From the NCBI RefSeq assembly GCF_034006335.1, contig NZ_JAWDIQ010000001.1: a DNA stretch of 64,000 bases; one strand, written 5' to 3'. A model generated the notes under the pieces. The model did no database searches and was not told where the DNA came from. It worked only from the letters and a program-made list of their open reading frames with translations. This document shows, one piece after another, positions 19,996-29,835 of this stretch (position 1 is the stretch's first letter; every line of letters starts with the position of its first letter). The position numbers were made by a program, and so were the translations under genes. The stretch comes from Paracerasibacillus soli (GTDB lineage Bacteria > Bacillota > Bacilli > Bacillales > Amphibacillaceae).

Positions 19996-20783
19996 CTAGT
20001 TCTTATCTTTCACAGTAATTTTATAGTTTGGTACGATTAAAACTTCTACACGTCTATTTTTCTGTTTATTTTCAACCGATGTATTTGGCTCTAGAGGCTG
20101 AAATTCACCGTATCCTTTTGCACTAAAATTTTGTGGTGCAAGTTTACTATTTTCTAATAATAGTTTCATAAAGTTTAATGCACGCGACACACTAAGTTCC
20201 CAGTTTGATTTATAACCTGAAGCACTGATAGGTGTATCATCCGTATGACCAGCGACAATAATTTGGTGTGGCGGTCCGTTTCAAGAAATCTTGATATTTC
20301 CTTGGCCATTTTCTTCCCTTTCGCGTTCACTTGCGAACTACCAGGAGTAAACGTAATACCATTTTGGATGGTAATATAGAGGCCTTCATCTGTTAATCTT
20401 GTGCCTATTTTACCGTCAAGTTTATTGGCATGAATATATTCATTAATATCTTTTTGTACATCTTGAAGTCTTTCTAATTCAAGAGCACCACTATTTTCAG
20501 TTTTATCGTTTGCTTCATCTCTTGTCTCTTTAGCCTCTGTTTTTGGAGCACGTAATCCACCTGAATCATGACCAGGCTTTTGCTGTTCCAAAATTCCTCC
20601 ACCACCACTGGAAAATTCACTCTTAAACACTTGCGATAATTCCTTATACTTTTGCGTATCAACTTCACTCATCGCAAACAATACAATAAATAGTGCTAAT
20701 AATAGTGTTAATAAATCAGAATAAGGTAGTAACCATGATTCGTCCATTTCGGATTCTTTATGACGTTGCCTCTGCTTTCTCAT
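19996..20783 (-). CDS. motB: Flagellar motor stator protein MotB (one frameshift)
   Basis: The peptidoglycan-anchored subunit of the proton-driven stator. It begins MRKQRQRHKESEMDESW, with the single transmembrane helix in YSDLLTLLLALFIVLFAMSE; the Asp in that helix (PYSDLLT) is the proton-binding residue. A Q/E/K-rich plug and linker follow, then the OmpA-like domain: ITFTPGSSQVNAKGKKMAKEI, VAGHTDDTPISASGYKSNWE, SAKGYGEFQPLEPN and NRRVEVLIVP. The frame changes near 20280. The ATG lies within the last codons of motA, so the pair is translationally coupled. Confidence 0.92.
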
Positions 20784-21563
20784 CTGTTTGAATTTCCTCC
20801 TGTAATGCCACAATTTCTTTTGAAGAAAGATAAGCACTTAATTTATCTTTAATAATTAGCGGAGACTCTCCATTCGTAAGTGATAGAATTCCTTCAATCA
20901 TCACTTCTTTCACTTGGATTTCCTTCTTTGACTTCTCTTTTAATTTACTTGCAAATGGATGCCAAAGAACATATCCAGTAAATATCCCGAATAAAGTCGC
21001 GATAAAAGCAGCTGAAATAGCATGGCCTAATGTTGCCATATCATTTAGATCCTTCAATGCCGCAATCAATCCAATAACAGCACCTAGCACACCTAATGTT
21101 GGTGCATATGTCCCTGCTTGTGAAAAGACTAAAGCTCCCTCTTCATGACGCCTCTCCATAGCATAGACTTTTTCATCCATCACTTCTCGAATAAAATCTG
21201 TTGAATGACCATCAATTACAAGTTGTAGTCCAATGCAAGAAATGGATCATTCACTTCCTTTAATTCCTTTTCTAATGCTAACAACCCTTCTTTTCTTGAA
21301 GTTTCCGCAAGTTTTACAAATAATATAATGACCTCTTTTAGGTCCTGACTCTTTTTATCTGTAAATATGATTTTCAAAAAGGTCGGTATTCGCTTAATTG
21401 TATTCATAGGGAAGGAAATCATAATCGACGCTGCCGTTCCGACAAATATAATAAGTATTGCCGCAGGATTAACTAATGCAGCCAAATCTGCACCCTTTAA
21501 CACCATTCCTACCCCAACTGCAATAAGTCCAAGTATGATTCCTATAATCGATGTTTTATCCAT
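20758..21563 (-). CDS. motA: Flagellar motor stator protein MotA (one frameshift)
   Basis: The four-helix stator subunit, about 268 residues, starting MDKTSIIGIILGLIAVGVGM. Characteristic segments are NPAAILIIFVGTAAS, LAETSRKEGLLALE, QAGTYAPTLGVLGAVIGLIAAL and LGHAISAAFIATLFGIFTGY. The sequence follows the H+-type MotA of B. subtilis closely rather than MotP. The frame changes near 21225. It is the first gene of a motAB operon. The 475 bases upstream (21564-22038) contain only the flavodoxin terminator; I see no obvious sigma-D promoter. Confidence 0.92.
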
Positions 21564-21861
21564 AATTCTCCTCCAAATATTACTACTATTGTTGCAAACA
21601 GATCATGAGATTTGATGCTAAATTCCTATTCTGCCTTAGTTCTTTTTACCTATAAGAAGGTTATAGAGTTTTACATAGTAATAGATTTTCAGCGTATTAG
21701 CTTATATTAGATATATCGGTTCATTAAAGCGTATCTTTAAGTACAAAAATGAATCTATAAATAAAAGGATAATAAGGAATATATTCTAAATAATTGTTGT
21801 ATTTCAAGCCCTACCTGCGATAGAATCACAACAAATGATATGCATACAGTTTACTTTTCAA

Positions 21862-21910
21862 AAACAAAAAACCATTACTTGAATGAAGACAATTCTTATC
21901 CAAGTAATGG
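21862..21910 (-). terminator. Terminator after the flavodoxin gene
   Basis: CCATTACTTG (21872-21881) and CAAGTAATGG (21901-21910) form a perfect 10-bp stem; on the minus strand TTTTTTGTTTTTG follows. It is about 130 bases past the flavodoxin stop. Confidence 0.75.
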
Positions 21911-22038
21911 AAATACATCGTAATATTAATCTATATGGATCACTTTATCCATGAGATGATATAGTAAACTACAATCAAGGGGGAGTTCATACTTTCCCTA
22001 CTGACTAGTATAATGGAGCTTGTACCTGATTATATGAC

Positions 22039-22494
22039 TTATTCATTCGAGCAAAATTGTAAGAGTTTATCCACAAAGTCTTCACATCTTCTCACGTCTT
22101 CATCTTTCGGTTCTAAATCTACTTTTAACTTGAACGGTAAAAGTCTCCCTCCTAATTCATGAATTCGTTCGTAAAACAAATCAACCGCTCCACCGAAAAA
22201 TTCATAAAATGTATCACCTGATCCAAAGACTGCAAATGTTTGCGATCGAATATCCACATCTTCAAGTTCTTCGTAAAAGTCTTCTACTTCATAAGGAAGA
22301 CTTCCATCATCCCAGGTATATGTTCCAATTAATACTGCATGATAATCTAGAATTTCCTCAACCGATATAGGGTCAAAGTCGAATGTTTTGACAATAACTT
22401 CTTGTCCCCTATCTTTAAGAAACGAAATCATTGCCTCAGCCATCAACTCTGTATTTCCAGTAGTACTTGCGTATAACATAAGGTACCTTCCCAT
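22039..22494 (-). CDS. Flavodoxin (YkuN/YkuP-like)
   Basis: A 151-residue FMN-binding electron carrier. The phosphate-binding loop is LYASTTGNTELMAEAM at the N-terminus; the isoalloxazine-contacting loops are GTYTWDDGSLPYEVEDFY and VFGSGDTFYEFFGGAVDLF. In Bacillus, YkuN and YkuP replace ferredoxin under iron limitation and are Fur-repressed; the Fur box upstream here argues for the same role. GGAGG lies seven bases before the ATG. The gene is intact and monocistronic. Confidence 0.9.
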   Translation of the reverse strand: MGRYLMLYASTTGNTELMAEAMISFLKDRGQEVIVKTFDFDPISVEEILDYHAVLIGTYTWDDGSLPYEVEDFYEELEDVDIRSQTFAVFGSGDTFYEFFGGAVDLFYERIHELGGRLLPFKLKVDLEPKDEDVRRCEDFVDKLLQFCSNE

Positions 22495-22550
22495 TCCTCT
22501 TCCTCCGTTGCCATCTATTCTAGAAACTATGATGTTATTTATATTCTAAT

Positions 22551-22570
22551 TGATAATGAATATCATTTTC
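22551..22570 (-). promoter_or_regulatory. Fur box before the flavodoxin gene
   Basis: TGATAATGAATATCATTTTC contains TGATAATNNNTATCA, matching the 7-1-7 Fur consensus at all but one position of the core. It lies 57 bases upstream of the start. This predicts iron-dependent repression. Confidence 0.75.
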
Positions 22571-22612
22571 AATTGTTTTGTCCATTACGTAATAAAATCT
22601 TTCAAACCACCA

Positions 22613-22647
22613 AAAAAGCTACCCCTCTAAAAAGTGGGTAGCTTTTT
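22613..22647. terminator. Bidirectional terminator
   Basis: AAAAAGCTACCC and GGGTAGCTTTTT form a 12-bp stem flanked by A and T runs, so it can act in both directions. It stands between the pRiA4b-like gene (minus strand, ending at 22740) and the flavodoxin promoter. Confidence 0.85.
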
Positions 22648-22739
22648 AACTTTTTACATATTTTTATAGTAATGAACAGGAACATATATTTAGAATTTAT
22701 TACCCTCCAAGCAACATAGAAAGGATATTGATTATCTAA

Positions 22740-23816
22740 TTAGCTAGTTGAAAAGCGATAAGCACTTTCTATATCCGCGTCTTGATTTGCTATTTCAATT
22801 CCTGTATGTAATCCATTACGCATGTCCTTTAATTGCGCCATAACACCTAGCATCATTTTCGCCTCAATTTCATCTAATTGGCGTGGTGTCTGCCCCGGAC
22901 TAATACTTTTGAACTGCGGCCAAGCCTTTTTTCCACGAAATGGAATATCATATAGTTTAATAAGCTCATAATCCTCTTTTAATAAGTCGATACGACTTTC
23001 ATATGAAAGAAGTAAACTCCTTTGCTCCATGATTCTATCTACATTTTGCTCGATATTCTTTATTTTATCTATTGCGTCTTCAATACATTTTTCCTCTAAA
23101 AATACGAGAAGACCAAAAATGTCCTGCTCTGATCCAAGAACAGAAACATACAGTGTATCACCTGTATGCTGATCATTTACACTAAATACTTGTCGCTCGT
23201 GTAAACCTTTCCATGGTGCTGACGCATGTAGTTCTTTTGCTTTTATAAAAAGTTGTTTCCAGTACCATGCACTATTATCCTTTACCTCACCAACCAAATA
23301 TGTTAGCTCGGTTGCTATTCTTTCATTAATAATTTTAACTAGGCATTTCGACTCATATGCTGAAATATCAGTAAAATTAGTATACTTCGATTCTATATTT
23401 TTTACACTCGTGCAAATGGGATAAAGCACACCTTTTTCCGGCCTGATAATCTTTTCTAGAACAATTTCATACTCTATACCATTTTCTGCATCGTCTACAT
23501 ATATAACACGATCTTTTATTGTCTTTAACCAGTCCGATAACTTTACATCTTTTTCATCATATTTAATAAAAGAGTGGTGGAGAATCTCCTTTTTCTTCTT
23601 TCCAACCTTATGTTTAGGTGTTATCTCTACATTTTTAATTCGATTACCACCCGTTCTATAAACAAGGAAACTACGCATTTGATGGTGACTTTTCCAATCA
23701 AAAGCAATTTGTAGTATTTCATAAAGTTCATGAAATGTCGCATTACTATCTAATTCGATTTTACGCCAAACTGATGAACTAACATCACGTAAACCAATTT
23801 TGATTTCATAGATCAT
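22740..23816 (-). CDS. Plasmid pRiA4b ORF-3-like protein
   Basis: An intact 358-residue protein. The first 190 residues follow the pRiA4b ORF-3 family: IYEIKIGLRDVSSSVWRKIE, HELYEILQIAFDW, HHQMRSF and the KLSDWLK segment. The second half contains ASAPWKGLHERQVFSVND, GLLVFLEEKCIED and RGKKAWPQFKSISPGQTPRQ, which resembles uncharacterised Bacillaceae domains attached to this family. No function is established; related domains occur near transposases but no transposase is seen here. The gene stands alone. The 370 bases to cvfB hold two divergent promoters at most. Confidence 0.75.
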   Translation of the reverse strand: MIYEIKIGLRDVSSSVWRKIELDSNATFHELYEILQIAFDWKSHHQMRSFLVYRTGGNRIKNVEITPKHKVGKKKKEILHHSFIKYDEKDVKLSDWLKTIKDRVIYVDDAENGIEYEIVLEKIIRPEKGVLYPICTSVKNIESKYTNFTDISAYESKCLVKIINERIATELTYLVGEVKDNSAWYWKQLFIKAKELHASAPWKGLHERQVFSVNDQHTGDTLYVSVLGSEQDIFGLLVFLEEKCIEDAIDKIKNIEQNVDRIMEQRSLLLSYESRIDLLKEDYELIKLYDIPFRGKKAWPQFKSISPGQTPRQLDEIEAKMMLGVMAQLKDMRNGLHTGIEIANQDADIESAYRFSTS

Positions 23817-24185
23817 GATGTCACCTCCTATTGTTCCAGTTTAACATAGCAATATTTCATTTACTATGGGACAAGTTTACTATATATTTACATTTTAGTT
23901 ACAAAGTTTTTAAGTTTCTTACGCTATTTAATAGTAAAAACACGAAAAAATAGCAAAAAACTTCCATACCTGGTGGATGATTTGCAAATTATTGTTCACC
24001 CAAATTTCCTATCACTATAGATCATTTATTTACTTATTTCCCGTCAATTTCACTCATTTCCCAATGTTACGCTTATAGGAATCATTTGTTTTTAACTATT
24101 TCATGCTATAATGGTCATATTACTTTTCACGTGTGGATGAAGATAGCCATATTATTTAAATGGCTCGAAAATAGAGGAGGATATC

Positions 24186-25049
24186 ATGATAGAAGCAGGT
24201 TTAATTTACCCTATGAAAGTCAATCGAAAAATTGATACTGGTTACGTATTGGAAAAGGATTCGCAAGAGGTATTATTGCACCACAATGAAGTAACAGTAG
24301 AACTAAACGTAGATGAGGAAGTTACCGTTTTTGTTTATCAAGATAAAAAAGGGAATCTTTGCGGGACAACCGTTTTGCCAAAGGCTACTAAAAATACATA
24401 TGGGTGGGCCACAGTCCAAAAGGTAATACCTAACTTAGGGGTGTTCGTGTCATTTGAAACAACTACTGAAGTACTTGTTTCTAAAGACACCCTTCCGCTA
24501 TATGAACATGTATGGCCACAAGAAGAGGATCATTTGTATATTACACTAACTACTGACAAAAGAAACCGTCTTTTAGGTGTACCAGCAACAGAAGGTGTCA
24601 TAGAACAAATAAGGGAATGGGCCCCGAATGATTATTTAAATCAACATGTAAAAGGTTGGGTGTACCATACAAGTAGGGAAGGTTCTGCCATTATTACAGA
24701 TGAGGATTACCGCGGTTTTGTCCATCATACGGAAAGAAAGGACGAACCTCGGTTGGGAGAACAAATTGATGGTAGGGTGATTGATGTAAAAGAAGATGGT
24801 ACAATAAATATTTCTTTACGACCATTAAAACAACATAGTATGCTGGAAGACGCTGATATCATATTGGAACATTTACAAAACCATGGTGGAAAAATCCCGT
24901 TTACAGACCGCAGTGATCCGGAAGAAATTCGCGCTACATTTCAAATTAGTAAGTCTGCATTTAAACGAGCGCTTGGCAAATTAATGAAAGAAGGAAAAGT
25001 AAAGCAACAAGATGGTATGACTCATCTTGTATTAAAAGACATGGAATAA
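24186..25049 (+). CDS. cvfB: S1-domain RNA-binding protein CvfB
   Basis: A 287-residue CvfB/YitL protein, intact. It has tandem S1-like domains (MKVNRKIDTGYVLEKDSQEV, KVIPNLGVFVSFE, VKGWVYHTSREGSAIITDEDYRGF, IDGRVIDVKEDGTINISLRP) and a C-terminal winged helix (HGGKIPFTDRSDPEEIRATF, SKSAFKRALGKLMKEGKV). In staphylococci CvfB affects virulence gene expression through RNA binding; the role in environmental bacilli is unclear. GAGGAGG lies seven bases before the ATG. Confidence 0.92.
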   Translation: MIEAGLIYPMKVNRKIDTGYVLEKDSQEVLLHHNEVTVELNVDEEVTVFVYQDKKGNLCGTTVLPKATKNTYGWATVQKVIPNLGVFVSFETTTEVLVSKDTLPLYEHVWPQEEDHLYITLTTDKRNRLLGVPATEGVIEQIREWAPNDYLNQHVKGWVYHTSREGSAIITDEDYRGFVHHTERKDEPRLGEQIDGRVIDVKEDGTINISLRPLKQHSMLEDADIILEHLQNHGGKIPFTDRSDPEEIRATFQISKSAFKRALGKLMKEGKVKQQDGMTHLVLKDME

Positions 25050-25054
25050 ATAGT

Positions 25055-25092
25055 AAAAAACCTACTCCCTGTAAACAAGGAATAGGTTTTTT
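25055..25092. terminator. Bidirectional terminator between cvfB and coxG-like gene
   Basis: AAAAAACCTACTCC pairs with GGAATAGGTTTTTT with one mismatch. It lies between convergent genes and has both an A and a T run. Confidence 0.88.
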
Positions 25093-25100
25093 CTTATATT

Positions 25101-25556
25101 TTAAGCTTTAGCTGTTTCAACTTCGATAATTTTGTTACCAACTGCTTCTGTTAGCTCTTGTGCAGTTTTTGGAACGAATGTTTTAAGAACAGCATTAATC
25201 ATTGGTCCCATCATACCTTTTGCAGTGATATCAAGGTTACCAGTCATTTTTGTTTGTGTATCAGAGATTGCTTCTGCCTCGAAGTAACCATCACCTGCAA
25301 AGTTATCACTAATACCTTTAAGGTCAAATGTTACAGTAGTTGGTTCAATCCAGTCTTTAATGTCAATTTGAAGGTGAACTGTTTTTTGCATAATACCAAT
25401 GTCACCTTTAAATTTCCAAGTAGATCTTTTATCATTAATAATCTCATGTTCAATATAACCTGGTACGAGTGGAGCCCACTTGTCCATATCACTTACAAAA
25501 TCCCAAATACGATTAATTGGTAAGTCTAATACCATTTCATGTGTTCCTGCTGGCAT
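25101..25556 (-). CDS. CoxG-like SRPBCC-domain protein
   Basis: A 151-residue START/SRPBCC helix-grip protein of the carbon-monoxide-dehydrogenase subunit G family: LPINRIWDFVSDMDKWAPLVPG at the N-terminus, GDGYFEAEAISDTQTKMTGN in the middle and a terminal helix LTEAVGNKIIEVE. Such proteins bind hydrophobic ligands. It follows the FAD-dependent dehydrogenase by about 95 bases on the same strand and may be in its operon, so a role in handling a steroid-like or aromatic ligand is plausible but unproven. Confidence 0.82.
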   Translation of the reverse strand: MPAGTHEMVLDLPINRIWDFVSDMDKWAPLVPGYIEHEIINDKRSTWKFKGDIGIMQKTVHLQIDIKDWIEPTTVTFDLKGISDNFAGDGYFEAEAISDTQTKMTGNLDITAKGMMGPMINAVLKTFVPKTAQELTEAVGNKIIEVETAKA

Positions 25557-25650
25557 TGTAAATTCCCCCTCATTTAATTAAAAATATATTGTTAGAAGGG
25601 TATTTCAACTTCATTATTATATCCAAGTTGAAATACCACCATTATTATTT

Positions 25651-27321
25651 TTATAGTACTACTTTTTCTTCAGTACTAACTTCTCTATCTGCTTCTTTAC
25701 CAAGAGACTGACCTGCTAAATAACCGAATGTTAGAGCTGGCCCAATTGTACCACCTGCACCTGGATATGCTGGTCCTAAAACTCCCATTGCAGCATTTCC
25801 TGCAGCATACAAACCAGGTATAACATTCCCATGTGAACTTATAACTTGTCCATTTTCATTAATACGTGGTCCGCCATTTGTTCCTAATGCACCGCTATAT
25901 AATGGTAGTGCATAAAATGGAGCAGTTTCAACTGGTCCAATATTTGCTTCTGGACCTTTAAAGCCACCAAGCATTTTTTCAAAGAATAATGTACCACGGT
26001 GGAAGTCAGGGTCTTCAAGATTTTCTGCGTTTTTATTGAAGCGTGCTACAGTTGCTTCTAAACCGTCCGGGTCCACACCAATTTTTTCGGCTAATTCACG
26101 AATTGTTTCAGCTTGTGGCACCCATTCTGGTGCATCTTCGCCTGGTGCTAATGTTAAGATTAATTTTTCATCTTTTAATGTTTTATCAAAAATTAACCAT
26201 ACAGGTGCTTCGTTTGGTAATGATTGTGTTACTGTATCAAATGTATAGAATGATTTCGGCATATCCATATACGTAGCACCTTCATTAACAAAACGTTTAC
26301 CATGTTTGTTTACGATAATGGAGTGAGCAAGTCCACGTCCACTTCCTGTTTGGTTAAATACATGGCCTTGATACTCAATTGTTGGGTCAACCATTGCTGG
26401 TGACCACCATGCCTCACCCATGTTTGCAAGTGCAGCACCGGCTTCCATTGCCATGATTAATCCATCACCTTCATTACCAGGAGGTGACATTGGGTGTGTT
26501 ACTTCACCTTTTAGGAAAGAACGAACTAATTGTTTATTCCATTCGAATCCACCAGTTGCAATCATAACACCTTTACGAGCAGCAAAGTAAACATCAGCAC
26601 CGTCATGTTCTGCGCGGATACCTACTACTTCACCTTTATCATTTTTCACAAGTTCACGACCTGGAGTTTCTGTTCTAATTTCAATTCCACGGTCTAAACA
26701 AGCTTTTAGCAATCCACCAATAAGCGCACGGCCCATTGTTGTAATATTATTACCCATACGTTCAGCGATTAAGTTAAAATCAGCTTTCGTTGGATCACCT
26801 GCTCCACCTTCTTCAAGTGTTAGCGGTGGAAAAATTGGATGGCGTCGAATATGATCAGCCCATTCCCCAACTTCACTTAATTCAAATGGAAGTGGGTCTA
26901 ATGAACGTCCTTCATTTTTACCACCAGGAATATTTGCATAATAGTCACCATAGAAACGCGGTACCTTAAAGCGTACAGGTGTATTTTCATGTAGGTAATC
27001 AATCATTTTAGAACCTTGTTCAATATATACATCAATTAGTGCTGGGTCTGGTTCTTTCCCCATCATTAAATGATTTAAATATGTTTTAGCTTCTTCTTTT
27101 GAATCCTCAATTCCTATTTCTTTCATATAGCGGTTCATTGGAATCCAAGGAATCCCTCCGGAGAATGCTGTTGTACCACCGATTTGATCAGCCTTTTCAA
27201 TAACAATTACTTTTGCACCTTGATCATGTGCAAGTATTGCGGATGTTAGTGCTGCACCACCACTACCAACTACAACAACATCTGTTTCTACATCCCACTT
27301 TATTTCTCTGTTTGTCAACAT
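25651..27321 (-). CDS. FAD-dependent dehydrogenase of the 3-ketosteroid dehydrogenase/fumarate reductase family
   Basis: A 556-residue flavoprotein, intact. The dinucleotide-binding motif is VVVVGSGGAALTSAILAHDQG, then EKADQIGGTTAFSGGIPWIP. The end has GALGTNGGPRINENGQV and AYPGAGGTIGPALTFGYLAG, typical of delta-1-dehydrogenation enzymes (KstD-like). No haem or signal peptide is present, so it is not a periplasmic fumarate reductase. I choose the ATG at 27321 because GGAGGGG precedes it; the in-frame upstream extension to 27453 has no ribosome site. Divergent from a TetR-family gene that probably regulates it. Confidence 0.85.
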   Translation of the reverse strand: MLTNREIKWDVETDVVVVGSGGAALTSAILAHDQGAKVIVIEKADQIGGTTAFSGGIPWIPMNRYMKEIGIEDSKEEAKTYLNHLMMGKEPDPALIDVYIEQGSKMIDYLHENTPVRFKVPRFYGDYYANIPGGKNEGRSLDPLPFELSEVGEWADHIRRHPIFPPLTLEEGGAGDPTKADFNLIAERMGNNITTMGRALIGGLLKACLDRGIEIRTETPGRELVKNDKGEVVGIRAEHDGADVYFAARKGVMIATGGFEWNKQLVRSFLKGEVTHPMSPPGNEGDGLIMAMEAGAALANMGEAWWSPAMVDPTIEYQGHVFNQTGSGRGLAHSIIVNKHGKRFVNEGATYMDMPKSFYTFDTVTQSLPNEAPVWLIFDKTLKDEKLILTLAPGEDAPEWVPQAETIRELAEKIGVDPDGLEATVARFNKNAENLEDPDFHRGTLFFEKMLGGFKGPEANIGPVETAPFYALPLYSGALGTNGGPRINENGQVISSHGNVIPGLYAAGNAAMGVLGPAYPGAGGTIGPALTFGYLAGQSLGKEADREVSTEEKVVL

Positions 27322-27396
27322 AATTTCCCCTCCATTCATCTTTACCGCTTTTATTTTTACGCGAATACCCTCTATGTAAAAATAAAAAGACTTTAT

Positions 27397-27412
27397 TGAC
27401 ATCAAATTGTCA
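27397..27412. promoter_or_regulatory. Candidate TetR operator in divergent intergenic region
   Basis: TGACATCAAATTGTCA has 5-bp inverted half-sites (TGACA/TGTCA) in the 213-base space between the divergent flavoprotein and TetR genes. Only position and symmetry support it. Confidence 0.35.
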
Positions 27413-27534
27413 TATATAATGATACTACTAGCAATTTTTTTCTCAATACACATCTTTAGTCATTGTGTTGTATTATAGGTAATTTGTAATAATTTGTTTA
27501 TAAAGCGATCATTAAATAGACAGGAGTATGAATA

Positions 27535-28160
27535 ATGTCGAATAAAGTCGACCCGCGTGTCAAAAGAACGAAAAAATTATTTGAGAATGCATTATTAGAT
27601 TTAATGACGGAAAAGGAATTGAAAAAATTAGTGTTCAGGAGATTGCTGCTAAGTCAACATTAAATCGCGCAACGTTTTATTTACACTATTATGATAAGTA
27701 TGAACTACTTACCGACTTCTTGGATAATGAGATAGAGGATTTAAAAAACAGCTTAAAAGTATGTCCGATGGAGTTTCAATATCAGTATGACTTACCACAT
27801 CCATCTCTCATCAGACTTTTTGAACAAATGATGAGGAAAGAAAAGTTTTACAAGATTATGTTAGCAGAAAAGAAGATTCCTTATTTTATAGATCGGGTAA
27901 TGGATATTCTTGAAGCCTATGCCAAAAGTGGGATTGCGTATTTAGCAAATGACGGAGTAAAGTTTAATACCCCAATCGAAATTCGTATTCCCTATATTAC
28001 AAATGCGTATTTGGGCGTAATGATATGGTGGTTAAAGAGTGACATGCCTTATACACCTACATATATGGCGAAACAGTTAACCATTATTTCAACAGTAGGC
28101 TCCTTTGAAAAAAATCCCTTTTTACAAAAGGAAGCGAATACAAGCCAAACCATATCTTAA
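27535..28160 (+). CDS. TetR-family regulator (one frameshift)
   Basis: A repressor of about 208 residues. The N-terminal helix-turn-helix reads KKLFENALLDLMTEKEL, then after a frame change near 27630 VQEIAAKSTLNRATFYLHYYDKYELL. The C-terminal half (SLIRLFEQMMRKEKFYKIML, YITNAYLGVMIWWLKSDMPY) resembles the DhaS-like TetR C-terminal domain. AGGAG precedes the ATG at 27535. Divergent orientation to the ketosteroid-dehydrogenase-like gene suggests that this gene and the CoxG-like gene are its targets. Confidence 0.8.
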
Positions 28161-28172
28161 TATATAATAAAA

Positions 28173-28215
28173 TGGGAGTATGCAATTTAATTAAAAAGTA
28201 ATTGGCACACTCCCA
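28173..28215 (+). terminator. Stem-loop after the TetR gene
   Basis: TGGGAGT and ACTCCCA pair, with inner AATT/AATT pairing, 12 bases after the TetR stop. The T-run is weak (AATCTATTT). Confidence 0.5.
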
Positions 28216-28300
28216 AATCTATTTCTACTATATAAATAATCATCTATTCCCACGACTATCACGCAATCAGACATCTCCTTGATGCAGAAATTTGCAGATA

Positions 28301-29662
28301 CTATAAATAATCTAATAATGCCGTAGCAATAGAGAAATAAATAAATAAACCTAAAATATCATTAACCGTCGTAATAAATGGACCTGAAGCAATGGCCGGG
28401 TCAAGTTTTAATTTATTTGTTAATAATGGGATAACAACACCAACCACAGCAGAAATACTTAGTGTACATAACAAGGATACTCCAACAATAACAGCGAGTA
28501 TCCACTGCTTATATAACAAAATAATAAGTATCGTTATAGATATGAGGCACATGACACCTAAAATAAAGCCAATTCCAAATTCTCGACGAATAATTCTACC
28601 AATATTCTCTCTTCGAATATGACCCAGCGTTAGACCCCTAACAGCAACGGCTAATGACTGCGTTCCTGCATTACCAGCTGAGTCCATGATAAGCGGAATA
28701 AAGGCACCAAGTAAGACAACTTGTTCCAACGTTTCTTCAAAACTATTCACAATACCTGCTGTAACTAATCCTAAAAACATTAGGGCGATAATCCACGGTG
28801 AACGTGCTCTTGCAGCCTTAAATGTAGATAATTCCATATCTATTCCGTCTTTAACTGCAGAAATCTCTCCGAAGTCCTCAGTCGTTTCATCCTCTAAAAT
28901 ATCCATGACATCATCAACAGTTACAATTCCAAGCAAATTTTGCTCTTTTGATATAACGGGTACTGCTAGTAAGTCATATTTTTGAATTACACGTCCTACC
29001 TTTTCTTGGTCCATATCTTCTATAACAGAAACAACTTGTGTACTCATCATATTACCTACCACTTCATCTGGCTGAGCGGTGATTAAATCACGTAATGACA
29101 CAACTCCTACTAATCTATCTTCATCATCCACAACATATAAATAATAAATAATTTCTGCGTCGATTGCTTCTTCACGGAGATGCTCAATTACTAGTTCGGC
29201 AGTTTCATACGTTTTAATGCGTAATAATTCCTTCGTCATAATGGAACCAGCCGTTTCCTCTTTATACGAAAGCAAGGTTCTAATTTTATCTGCCTTTTCC
29301 TTTTTCATCCTACGCAAAATATCTTCTCGTCTATCTTTTTTTATTTCTAATAAAAAAGATACAACATTATCTGTAAACATATAGTCAAGCATTTGCGAAG
29401 CGAATATTTCATTTACTTCTTGAACAATCGTAAATTGTACTTCCTTCTTTAATCCACTAAAAATCCCTGCAAATTCTTTCGGTGATAAATAATTGTAGGT
29501 TCGTTTTCGAAGTAATTCATTCATTAATTGGAAAATATCTTGTTGATCAGATGGATGCAGTGCCAAATATAATGCCCTAAATTCCATCATATCTTCACTT
29601 CGTAAAGCTTCCAATACACTTTTTGTATATTCTTGACGTGTTTTATTATTTAATTTAACCAC
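28301..29662 (-). CDS. mgtE: Magnesium transporter MgtE
   Basis: A Mg2+ channel of about 453 residues, intact. The N-terminal helical domain (FRALYLALHPSDQQDIFQLM), paired CBS domains (AGSIMTKELLRIKTYETAEL, DRLVGVVSLRDLITAQPDEV, NLLGIVTVDDVMDILEDE) and five C-terminal helices (LGAFIPLIMDSAGNAGTQSL, PFITTVNDILGLFIYF) are in the usual order; the pore signature is GNAGTQS. I place the start at GTG 29662, preceded by GAGGAGGAG; an upstream extension is possible. No M-box Mg2+ riboswitch is recognisable upstream. Confidence 0.92.
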   Translation of the reverse strand: MVKLNNKTRQEYTKSVLEALRSEDMMEFRALYLALHPSDQQDIFQLMNELLRKRTYNYLSPKEFAGIFSGLKKEVQFTIVQEVNEIFASQMLDYMFTDNVVSFLLEIKKDRREDILRRMKKEKADKIRTLLSYKEETAGSIMTKELLRIKTYETAELVIEHLREEAIDAEIIYYLYVVDDEDRLVGVVSLRDLITAQPDEVVGNMMSTQVVSVIEDMDQEKVGRVIQKYDLLAVPVISKEQNLLGIVTVDDVMDILEDETTEDFGEISAVKDGIDMELSTFKAARARSPWIIALMFLGLVTAGIVNSFEETLEQVVLLGAFIPLIMDSAGNAGTQSLAVAVRGLTLGHIRRENIGRIIRREFGIGFILGVMCLISITILIILLYKQWILAVIVGVSLLCTLSISAVVGVVIPLLTNKLKLDPAIASGPFITTVNDILGLFIYFSIATALLDYL

Positions 29663-29786
29663 AAAAAATCTCCTCCTCTTCCTCCCATCATTTGTTTGGT
29701 AAAGGAGCATGACAATTTAAATATGCTCACTGCTTCAATATACCCTATTTCTATGCAAAACGATAGGGGAGTGACAATTTTGTCAT

Positions 29787-29829
29787 AAGAAAAAGTGAGA
29801 ATAGTCCATTCGGAACACTATCCTCACTT
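29787..29829 (-). terminator. Terminator after yjfB-like gene
   Basis: AAGTGAGAATAGT (29793-29805) pairs with ACTATCCTCACTT (29817-29829) with one mismatch, followed on the minus strand by TTTTTC. Confidence 0.78.
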
Positions 29830-29835
29830 ATCTAA

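Noticed and set aside
29663..29835. Possible M-box Mg2+ riboswitch before mgtE
   Set aside because: The leader is short and I cannot find the conserved M-box stems; only a terminator of the previous gene is present.
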